From assembly GCA_903907995.1 (NCBI GenBank), contig CAIVQH010000001.1, forward strand, positions 27,554 to 91,553: 64,000 nt of DNA, read 5' to 3'. A model generated the notes under the pieces. It ran no database searches, was not told where the DNA came from, and saw only the letters and a list, made by a program, of their open reading frames with translations. A program made the position numbers and the translations under genes. Source of the stretch: an uncultured Verrucomicrobiota bacterium. Lineage in GTDB: Bacteria; Verrucomicrobiota; Verrucomicrobiia; Limisphaerales; UBA9464. Shown here piece after piece: positions 55,882-64,000 of the stretch (position 1 is its first letter; each line of letters starts with the position of its first letter).

Positions 55882-58800
55882 TCACTTCGGCGCGACCTTG
55901 CCGCGCGTGCCGAGGAACAGCCGGGTGGCCGTTCCGTTTTGAGTGACCACGAGGTCGGGGTGGCCGTCCCCGTTGAAGTCGCCGATGGCTGCCCCACGCT
56001 GCTCGCCGTAAACGACCACCCCGGACTGTTCGCCGGGTAGCGGCACGAAGCCGCCCTTCCCGTCACCCCGCAGCCACAGCCCGCGCCCGGAATCCTGGCA
56101 CAGGTCGTCGGGGCGCACGGAGAAACAGTTCTGCGCGAGAAACAGGTCCTGGTTGCCGTCGCCATCCACATCCGCAGTGGTGATCGCGTTGACGCAGGAC
56201 CACTGGGCCTCGGGCGGCAGCTCGGCCGCGTCGAAGTGGTCGCCCCGGTTGAGGAACACCATGGAGGCCAGGGTCGTCACCGTCAGTTCGTGCGTTTTTC
56301 CGAACTGGGCGCCAAAGATCTCCGCCGGCGTCGCCTCCGAAAACTGCGCGTTTTTCGGAAAGCGCGAGACCAGATCGGGCAGCCCGGCCGCCAAAGTGTC
56401 CCGGTAGCGCCACGGCATCACGCGGCCATCGACCTTCACGGCCTCAACCGCGGTGACCACGCCATCCCCGTTCAGATCGCCATAAATGACCCGCGGCAGG
56501 CCGTCGCCCCAGACCTGCCAGTTGGAATTCCGCCCCCAGTTGCCGGCAATGAGGTCGGGACGCCCGTCGCCGTTGACGTCGGCCACGGCCACGCTGTTCC
56601 ACCACCCGGTGAAATGGCTGAGCGTCGTCGGGGTCGGACCAAAGTTCACCGGCGCATCCCACTCGGCCAGTTTGCCCGCCTGATTGCGATAGATGCGGAT
56701 CGGCCCGAACTCGGTGGCGAGCACCAAGTCCGTCTGCTTGTCCCCGTCCAAATCCACGAAGGCGGCGGCCGTGACCAGGCCGGCCCCGGCCAGAACGCGG
56801 GTGTTGGCCTCATCCACGACGAATTTGCCGGCCGAATTATGGAACAGCTTGGAAACGGGCGCTTCGGGCCAGCGGCGTGGCGTCACCCGGCCGCCCACGA
56901 AGAGGTCGGCCTGCCCGTCACCATCCACGTCGCCCAGGGCCAGCGCGGCGGGGCTGCTGCTGCCCAGCGAGGGCACCGGTTCGCCCGCCTGCGCCTTGCC
57001 GCCGGCAAAATCCCAGCGGAGCACGGCGGGCTGGTTGGTGTCGCCGCTTTCGTAGTTGGCCAGCGCGGCCAGCAGCGAGCCCTGGCCCTTGGGCCCGGAC
57101 AGCCAGGCGAGGCCGATCACATCGTCCGGCAGATTGCCGCCGGGCATCGGCAGGTCGGCAAAGCCGCCGGCCCCATCCCCCAGCTTCACGGTGAGCTGGC
57201 TACCGCGTCCCGCGCCGATCACGAGATCGTCATGCCCGTCGCCATTCACGTCGGCCACCACCGCCTGCGGACCGAGCGTGCTGAGCCGCCGGTGGAGAAG
57301 CGGCTGCTGACCAAAGTCGTCAAACGCCTCGTCAAAATGCATGTGGTCCAGTTTCGCCGTCGCCTCGGTGAACAGCGGTGCCGGCACCGGGGGACGGACC
57401 GGGGGTTCCATGCTTTCCGAAACGGCCTCGTCCACTTCGTAGATGAAGTTGGCCTGCACGCCCTTGATCACGCTGCGCCGGCCTGAACGCCACTCCACCT
57501 CAAGGGTCATGTCGCCCGAACCGGCGGCAAAGACGCGCAAGGTGTCGCTGCTCGAAAGATAGGGGCCGCCGCCGATCATCTCCTGCCTCTGTGTCACGGG
57601 GCCACCCTTGAGGATGATCTTGGCGCCGATACCGGCGGTGTTGGGGGCCCGGCCCTTCAGCCGCACGGCCACGCGGGGGGCGATCGTGTCGTTGCGGTAG
57701 ATGAGCGGCGGCCCTTCCAGGCAGTTCAGCACCACATCGAGGTCCCCGTCGCCGTCGAGATCGGCCGTGACCATCCCATAGGCGGGTCGCGTGGAATCGA
57801 AGCCCCACGCCGTGCTGACCCGCTCAAAGGTGAGGTCATGCCGGTTGTGAAACGCCGCCTTGGGCGGCTCCAGCCGGGGGAACAGGAACAGGTTGTCCTT
57901 GGTGGCCTGCACGTTCTGGTTGCCGCGCCCGTGCGTGAGGTCCGAGATGTCCCGGTTGTTCACATCGTGCATGTAGCCGTTGGAGACCAGCAGATCTTCC
58001 CAGCCGTCGAGATCCACATCGAGGAACAGCGTCCCCCAGGACCAACCCGTCGCGGACACCCCGGCGAAATTCGCCATCTCGGCAAAGGTCCCGTCGGCCC
58101 GCTGCGTGTAGAGGCAGTTGCGCGCCAGTTCCTCCCGATAGGCGAAATGACCGGGCAGCCGGTTGACCGGCACCGTCGGGCTGATGCTGCGGAGATGCTC
58201 TTTCAGGTCCGGCTCCAGCATTTCGACGGTCACAAAGTCGAGCCGCCCGTCGCGGTCCAGATCGGCGAAATCCACGCCCATCGAGCCGTAGCTCATGTTG
58301 CGCTGGGCCCAGATGGAGGCCTCGCGGAAATGCCCCTGCCCGTCGCCCAGCCACAGGTGGTCCAGCGTCTGGAAATCGTTGCAGACATAGATGTCCGGCA
58401 GTCCGTCGCCATTCACGTCCCGGATCTGCACCGCGAGGCCGAAGTCCGGCGGCGTCGGGACGGGATGCCCATCCGCATCGGCAAACATCTTCTCCCAGAC
58501 CGCCGGGGTGAAATGCCCCTGCCCGTCGTTCAGGAACAGCACGTCGGGATCGCCCAGCTCGTACATCCGGCCGTTCTCGATCTTCGCCCGCTTGGCATAG
58601 CGGCCGGTCACGACCGTCTTGCCATTGACGATGCGGGAGGAGACGGCCCCGCCGTCCCGGAGGATCGCCTGCACGGCAAAATTGCACAGGTACACATCCA
58701 GATCCCCGTCGCCATCCACGTCGGCCATCGCCATCGAGGTGCCGCCGGAGTTGCCGGTGAAGCCCGCCGCCGCCGTGATGTCGGTGAAATGCCCCTTCCC

Positions 58801-59274
58801 GTCATTGAGCAGGCAGGCGTGCGGCCCACCGAAGCTGGAGACCAGCAGGTCGGGCGCGCCGTCGCCGTTGATGTCCCCCGCGAGCGCGCCGACGGAGGAG
58901 AGGTTGGTGCAGCCCGCGCCGCTGGCGGCGGTGACGTTCGCAAACTTCCAACCACCCAGGTTGCGGTAGAGCTGGTTGGCCGCCTGCTTGTGCGTGAAAT
59001 ACAGGTCCGGCAGCCCGTCCCCGTCAAAATCGGCCGTGGCCAGCCCCGAGCCGTTCATCAGGTTTTGGAACTGCTGGGCCCGCGCCTCGGACAGCGAATT
59101 CGTGAAATCAATGCCGAGATCGGCCGGATTCATCAGCGTGAAACCCGTCCGGCCCGTGGTCGGCACCGGCAGCCGGGCAAAGCGGCAGCCCGGTCCGGTC
59201 TGCCAGTCGTACGCCCGCGCCACAAGGGTAAGGAGGAGCGCGACTGGCAACACGCAACGTTGCAAAAAAGTCAT
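55882..59274 (-). CDS. Secreted FG-GAP/VCBS protein with ASPIC/UnbV domain (CRTAC1-like)
   Basis: The 1130-residue protein has a signal peptide (QRCVLPVALLLTLVARAYD) and many FG-GAP repeats with D-x-D-x-D-G calcium sites (TADFDGDGLPDLYF, GDINGDGAPDLL, ADVDGDGDLDVY, RDVNGDGLPDIY, ADLDRDGRLDF). An ASPIC/UnbV domain (RVAVRLKGRAPNTAGIGAKI) lies at about 530-620, and further FG-GAP repeats reach the end. This is the CRTAC1-like architecture common in Verrucomicrobiota, Planctomycetota and Bacteroidota. It should fold as beta-propellers outside the cell and bind calcium; the ligand is unknown. Confidence 0.9.
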   Translation of the reverse strand: MTFLQRCVLPVALLLTLVARAYDWQTGPGCRFARLPVPTTGRTGFTLMNPADLGIDFTNSLSEARAQQFQNLMNGSGLATADFDGDGLPDLYFTHKQAANQLYRNLGGWKFANVTAASGAGCTNLSSVGALAGDINGDGAPDLLVSSFGGPHACLLNDGKGHFTDITAAAGFTGNSGGTSMAMADVDGDGDLDVYLCNFAVQAILRDGGAVSSRIVNGKTVVTGRYAKRAKIENGRMYELGDPDVLFLNDGQGHFTPAVWEKMFADADGHPVPTPPDFGLAVQIRDVNGDGLPDIYVCNDFQTLDHLWLGDGQGHFREASIWAQRNMSYGSMGVDFADLDRDGRLDFVTVEMLEPDLKEHLRSISPTVPVNRLPGHFAYREELARNCLYTQRADGTFAEMANFAGVSATGWSWGTLFLDVDLDGWEDLLVSNGYMHDVNNRDISDLTHGRGNQNVQATKDNLFLFPRLEPPKAAFHNRHDLTFERVSTAWGFDSTRPAYGMVTADLDGDGDLDVVLNCLEGPPLIYRNDTIAPRVAVRLKGRAPNTAGIGAKIILKGGPVTQRQEMIGGGPYLSSSDTLRVFAAGSGDMTLEVEWRSGRRSVIKGVQANFIYEVDEAVSESMEPPVRPPVPAPLFTEATAKLDHMHFDEAFDDFGQQPLLHRRLSTLGPQAVVADVNGDGHDDLVIGAGRGSQLTVKLGDGAGGFADLPMPGGNLPDDVIGLAWLSGPKGQGSLLAALANYESGDTNQPAVLRWDFAGGKAQAGEPVPSLGSSSPAALALGDVDGDGQADLFVGGRVTPRRWPEAPVSKLFHNSAGKFVVDEANTRVLAGAGLVTAAAFVDLDGDKQTDLVLATEFGPIRIYRNQAGKLAEWDAPVNFGPTPTTLSHFTGWWNSVAVADVNGDGRPDLIAGNWGRNSNWQVWGDGLPRVIYGDLNGDGVVTAVEAVKVDGRVMPWRYRDTLAAGLPDLVSRFPKNAQFSEATPAEIFGAQFGKTHELTVTTLASMVFLNRGDHFDAAELPPEAQWSCVNAITTADVDGDGNQDLFLAQNCFSVRPDDLCQDSGRGLWLRGDGKGGFVPLPGEQSGVVVYGEQRGAAIGDFNGDGHPDLVVTQNGTATRLFLGTRGKVAPK

Positions 59275-59382
59275 CTGAGGGTAACACCGACATGGAAGCG
59301 CAGACGGCCCGCCGGGTCAATAGCCGGAAAAAAGGCTTGTCGGCGGGCCTCCGCACGCCTATCTCCCCGCACGCATCTCGTT

Positions 59383-59467
59383 GCCCACGTGGCGGAATTG
59401 GCAGACGCGCTAGATTCAGGTTCTAGTGAGTAACATCATACAGGTTCAAGTCCTGTCGTGGGCACCA
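59383..59467 (+). tRNA. tRNA-Leu (anticodon CAG), CCA encoded
   Basis: The acceptor stem GCCCACG pairs with CGTGGGC (59457-59463), followed by A and an encoded CCA. The anticodon stem CTAGA/TCTAG encloses the loop TTCAGGT, giving anticodon CAG. A long variable arm (TGAGTAACATCA) and the T-arm CAGGTTCAAGTCCTG identify a class II leucine tRNA of 85 bases. Confidence 0.95.
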
Positions 59468-59505
59468 CTTAGACTTTCAATGGGATCAACCCTAATGCTT
59501 CGAAC

Positions 59506-59901
59506 ATGAGCCGGGTCACAAAACTGCTGCACACGCGTTACCGCGTGAACGATCTGGAGCGCACGGTGAAATTTTACCGCGATGTTCTCGGCTTGGAGGA
59601 GATCAAGCGGCACAAATCGCCGCGTGGTTCGGAGCTGGTCTTTCTGAAAACGCCCGGTAGCGAGGAGTTGGTTGAAATCACTTGTTTCCCGGGTAGCGGC
59701 CCGGTGCAGGTGCAGCCCGACCTCACCCATCTCGCGTTCGAGGTAGACAACCTTGAGGCATTTGCCCAACACCTCTCGAAGCACGGCTTGAAATTTTCCG
59801 ACGGCCCGACGACCAGTTCGAGCGGAACTACGTTCGCCTTTATTGACGCGCCCGAAGGCTACGAAATCGAACTTATTGAAAAGAAACCAGGCAGCCACTG
59901 A
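59506..59901 (+). CDS. VOC-superfamily (glyoxalase/lactoylglutathione lyase-like) protein
   Basis: The 131-residue protein has two beta-alpha-beta-beta-beta units: LLHTRYRVNDLERTVKFYRD and the second half LTHLAFEVDNLEAFAQHLSK followed by FAFIDAPEGYEIELIE. The metal-site pattern of glyoxalase I is retained (His near the start, Glu in LVEIT, His in LTHLAFEV, Glu in YEIELIE). The likely role is methylglyoxal detoxification or a related lyase reaction. The ATG at 59506 lies 38 bases after the tRNA; a promoter of its own is not obvious. Confidence 0.88.
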   Translation: MSRVTKLLHTRYRVNDLERTVKFYRDVLGLEEIKRHKSPRGSELVFLKTPGSEELVEITCFPGSGPVQVQPDLTHLAFEVDNLEAFAQHLSKHGLKFSDGPTTSSSGTTFAFIDAPEGYEIELIEKKPGSH

Positions 59902-59903
59902 AT

Positions 59904-59943
59904 TTACCCAACTTCTAACTCCCAACTTCCAACTGCAAATTTA
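59904..59943. repeat. Short simple-sequence repeat (AACTTCCAACT words)
   Basis: CCAACTTCTAACTCCCAACT then TCCAACTGCAAAT is a short array of CAACTTC/CAACTCC words that fills the gap before the PfkB-kinase gene. It is another member of the simple-word repeat class in this window. Confidence 0.5.
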
Positions 59944-59945
59944 AC

Positions 59946-60845
59946 ATGAGCGTTCTCATTGTCGGTTCCACCGCCCTCGATTCTATCAAAACTCCCACCC
60001 GGGATAATCCGCGTCTGCTTGGCGGTTCCGCCAGCCATGCTGCCGTCGCCGCAAGTTTTTTTTCGCCGGTGAAACTCATTGGCGTCGTCGGCGAGGATTT
60101 CCCCAAAAAATATATCCAGCTTTACCAGCGGCATAAAATTGACTTGAGCGGCCTCCAGATTCTGCCCGGCAAAACCTTCCACTGGTCGGGTGAATATGAA
60201 GTGAACATGAACAACCGCCGCACGCTCGCGACGGAGCTCGGCGTGTTTGAGACTTTTAATCCCACGCTGCCCAAGGTGCATCAGCAGACGCAGTTCGTCC
60301 TGCTCGCCAATATCGCTCCGGCGCTGCAACACCACGTTCTGGATCAGATGCGCAAGCCAAAGTTCGTTGTCGCCGACACGATGGATTTATGGCTCAACAT
60401 CGCGCTGAAGGATTTGTTGAAGCTGTTGCCGCGCGTGGACGGCTTTGTGTTGAACGACAGCGAGGCGGCGCAGTTGACGAAGGAAGATAATGTTTTCCGC
60501 GCGCTTAAAAAAATCCACCGGCTCGGTCCGAAATACGTCATCATCAAAAAAGGTTCGCACGGCTCGATTCTCTCCGGGCCGAAAGGTGTTTTCATCTGCC
60601 CCGCGTATCCGTTGCACACGGTCGAGGATCCCACCGGCGCGGGCGATTCCTTCGTCGGTGGCATGATGGGCTATCTCGCCACAGCGAAAGGCTCGGTTGA
60701 CGCGAACATCCGCCGCGCAATGGTTTATGGCAGCGTCACTGCATCGTTTTGCTGCGAAGGATTTGGTCTTACTGCCACCACCAAGACGAAGCGCACCGAT
60801 ATTGAAAAGCGCGCGAGGGAGCTGGAAAAGCTGACCCAATTCTGA
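59946..60845 (+). CDS. PfkB-family carbohydrate/nucleoside kinase
   Basis: The 299-residue kinase has the PfkB N-terminal glycine pair (LLGGSASHAAVAASFF) and the C-terminal signature with the catalytic aspartate and anion hole (VEDPTGAGDSFVGGMMGYLA). The substrate is a sugar or nucleoside; the sequence does not fix which. The start at 59946 gives VLIVGSTALDSI, the normal first strand. The gene is followed by mqnA on the other strand (8 bases between stops). Confidence 0.88.
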   Translation: MSVLIVGSTALDSIKTPTRDNPRLLGGSASHAAVAASFFSPVKLIGVVGEDFPKKYIQLYQRHKIDLSGLQILPGKTFHWSGEYEVNMNNRRTLATELGVFETFNPTLPKVHQQTQFVLLANIAPALQHHVLDQMRKPKFVVADTMDLWLNIALKDLLKLLPRVDGFVLNDSEAAQLTKEDNVFRALKKIHRLGPKYVIIKKGSHGSILSGPKGVFICPAYPLHTVEDPTGAGDSFVGGMMGYLATAKGSVDANIRRAMVYGSVTASFCCEGFGLTATTKTKRTDIEKRARELEKLTQF

Positions 60846-60853
60846 TTGGCGGT

Positions 60854-61684
60854 TTACGCTACGAACTTTGGCGCGAACACCGGGCCGAGGTTGTGTTTGC
60901 GGAGCAGTTCGCAGAATTTTGCGATGGCGCGCTTTTCGTCCTCGCCGAGGTGGAAGTGGATGTGCCACTCAAAATAATCGCGCCGGAAATTCTCGTCGAA
61001 CTCCTCGCGGGTCTCGATGATGGTCTCCAGTGTTTTCAGCCCGAAATTCTTGGCTTCCCGCAATTCGCGGCGCAGTTCTAGGTTTTCGATGCCGCGGCGT
61101 AACGCCCAGACCGCATAAACAAAGGGCAGACTCGTCAACTCTTGCCAAGCCGCGCCAAGGTCTAAAATTTCGTGTTTGTGCGGCTTGCGTTGGAATTCAA
61201 TCGCCTGGTCGCCGATGAGCAGGACGAAGTCTTTTTTCGCCGCCGCTGCGTAGCTTTCCAGTGGTTTGAATTCCGGTTTTAATCCGCGTTCGGCCAGCAG
61301 TACTTTCAGCAGGTTGACGCTGGTGAGCGACGCGGGGTCGCAGAAAATTTCCTTTGCTTCCGCCAGTGGTTTTCTATGCGCCAGCAGCACGCTATAAACT
61401 TCGCCGAGTGATGCGATGGCGATGCCGTCGAGTATGTCATAACGGTCATTCAGCAGCACTTCGGTGATGCTGACGAGGGCGGCGTCTAATTCATCGCGCC
61501 GGAGCATCTCGGCGAGCCGGGCCGGCGTGGCAAAAAAGATTTCACTCTCGATGCCGCGCGTGAGCGGCGCGGCGTTGAGATATTTTACTGACCCGATGCG
61601 GAACGGCGCGGCCCCGCGCGGGCGCGAAACCGGTTCGGCGGCTTCCGGCGCGGTCAGGCGGAGTATGGGCAAGGCGTCTGACAT
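60854..61684 (-). CDS. mqnA: Chorismate dehydratase MqnA (futalosine menaquinone pathway)
   Basis: The 276-residue protein makes 3-[(1-carboxyvinyl)oxy]benzoate from chorismate, the first step of the futalosine route to menaquinone. It shows the family strand IGSVKYLNAAPLTRGIE, LDAALVSITEVLLND, and VLLIGDQAIEFQRKPHKHEI with the periplasmic-binding-like fold. The ATG at 61684 is preferred to longer starts because the first 40 residues are already non-conserved. Its presence implies menaquinone as a respiratory quinone, which fits a quinol-linked nitrate reductase. Confidence 0.9.
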   Translation of the reverse strand: MSDALPILRLTAPEAAEPVSRPRGAAPFRIGSVKYLNAAPLTRGIESEIFFATPARLAEMLRRDELDAALVSITEVLLNDRYDILDGIAIASLGEVYSVLLAHRKPLAEAKEIFCDPASLTSVNLLKVLLAERGLKPEFKPLESYAAAAKKDFVLLIGDQAIEFQRKPHKHEILDLGAAWQELTSLPFVYAVWALRRGIENLELRRELREAKNFGLKTLETIIETREEFDENFRRDYFEWHIHFHLGEDEKRAIAKFCELLRKHNLGPVFAPKFVA

Positions 61685-61825
61685 ACGCGCCGATTTTACC
61701 GCAAGGTTGCGAAGAGGCAAAGTCGCAAAGGCCTCGGTTCCGATGTGGCACATTCTTCGACGCCGAATCGTAAAGGAGTAATCGTTCTACCTGCGGGATG
61801 ACGTTTACGACGAGGAATCCGCCCC

Positions 61826-63526
<1,701 letters not shown>

Positions 63527-63713
63527 TTATTGGCAACTTGTCTTACAACATAAACTGATACCAAAGCGAGTTAATATACGCTGAACTTTATTTGGCAAAG
63601 CTGACGTTTTTATTGCAAAGCCGGATTGCCGGCCAATGCGCCGGTGGAACCGGCGGTCAGGCCGGTTGCTGAAAAAAAGTGCCAACGCGGGCGGTAGCGC
63701 ATAATCTTTCCAG

Positions 63714-64000
63714 GTGACGCCCGCCGAAGCCCATAAACGCCACGCCGAACTTTCCGGCGAAATCCGCCGGCACGACCGCGCCTATTATGTCGAGGGCCGG
63801 CAACTCATCACCGACCGCGAATACGACCAGCTTTTCAAGGAGCTTCAGGAACTGGAAAACCAATTCCCCGAACTCGTCACACCCGAATCGCCCACCCGGC
63901 GCGTCGGCGGTGCGCCCAACGAGAAATTTGCCCGCGTCAAACATCTCGTGCCGATGCTCTCGCTCGACAAGGTTCAGGCCAGCGATTCGCCGACGAAAGA
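63714..64000 (+). CDS. ligA: NAD-dependent DNA ligase, N-terminal part (cut by window end)
   Basis: From a GTG at 63714 the frame reads through to the window edge with the LigA Ia domain and the beginning of the adenylation domain: RHDRAYYVEGRQLITDREYD, ELENQFPELVTPESPTRRVG and HLVPMLSLDKV. The Tyr-Tyr and Asp residues of the Ia domain that bind the NMN part of NAD are present. The catalytic lysine lies beyond the window. The start is inferred from the position of the conserved block; no ATG is available nearby. The gene is divergent from the malic enzyme. Confidence 0.88.
   Translation, partial: MTPAEAHKRHAELSGEIRRHDRAYYVEGRQLITDREYDQLFKELQELENQFPELVTPESPTRRVGGAPNEKFARVKHLVPMLSLDKVQASDSPTK

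Overview
The window looks like a chromosomal segment of a GC-rich, Gram-negative member of the Verrucomicrobiota, most like the Pedosphaera/Limisphaera side of the phylum. This rests on several features together: a DUF6797 secreted protein, a short pseudopilin, an FG-GAP/ASPIC-UnbV protein of over 1100 residues, the futalosine-pathway gene mqnA, biosynthetic speA, and a high density of palindromic intergenic repeats. Taxonomy is an inference from gene content; there is no rRNA here.

Layout. 1-3076: the end of a sensor kinase, then a minus-strand trio (type III polyketide synthase, methyltransferase, FAD oxidoreductase) that resembles phenolic-lipid/quinone clusters. 3148-9070: a membrane protein, then an ECF sigma factor, its anti-sigma factor, a secreted beta-propeller protein and a pseudopilin in one minus-strand run. 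9274-13555: two bPH2-domain membrane proteins and a secreted DUF6797 protein. 13867-22597: dnaE, two tandem thymidylate-kinase-like genes and secA. 22683-24463: a secreted protein gene bracketed by two direct copies of a ~210-bp repeat. 24549-40168: an 11-gene nitrate assimilation operon (three NrtA-like proteins, NrtB/C/D transporter, outer-membrane porin, diflavin reductase, siroheme nitrite reductase, DmsB-DmsC fusion, molybdopterin nitrate reductase), with a divergent LysR regulator at 40285. 41229-48015: a Pmp3-type small membrane protein, an exported SAM hydrolase-like protein, a CocE/NonD hydrolase, two small genes, and an exported nucleosidase coupled to an NCS2 purine permease. 48577-59274: ileS, two membrane proteins, speA, a TPR lipoprotein and a CRTAC1-like protein. 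59383-64000: tRNA-Leu(CAG), then a stretch of visibly lower GC with a VOC protein, a PfkB kinase, mqnA, a malic enzyme and the start of ligA.

How the genes work together. The nitrate operon gives a full route: porin entry, ABC import, nitrate reduction by a NarB-like enzyme probably fed by a membrane-bound fused iron-sulfur/quinol subunit, and nitrite reduction by a siroheme enzyme probably fed by the adjacent diflavin reductase. The permease/nucleosidase pair suggests cleavage of purine compounds outside the cytoplasm and uptake of the base.

The most unusual property of the window is the behaviour of its short palindromic repeats. At least ten different hairpin or direct-repeat families are visible. 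Several sit in frame inside conserved genes: one family in both dnaE and the diflavin reductase, another in ileS. A further family supplies nearly the whole lipoprotein signal peptide of the nucleosidase, and another encodes the first residues of a PH-domain protein. No transposase or RAYT gene is present in the window, so any mobilising enzyme would have to be elsewhere.
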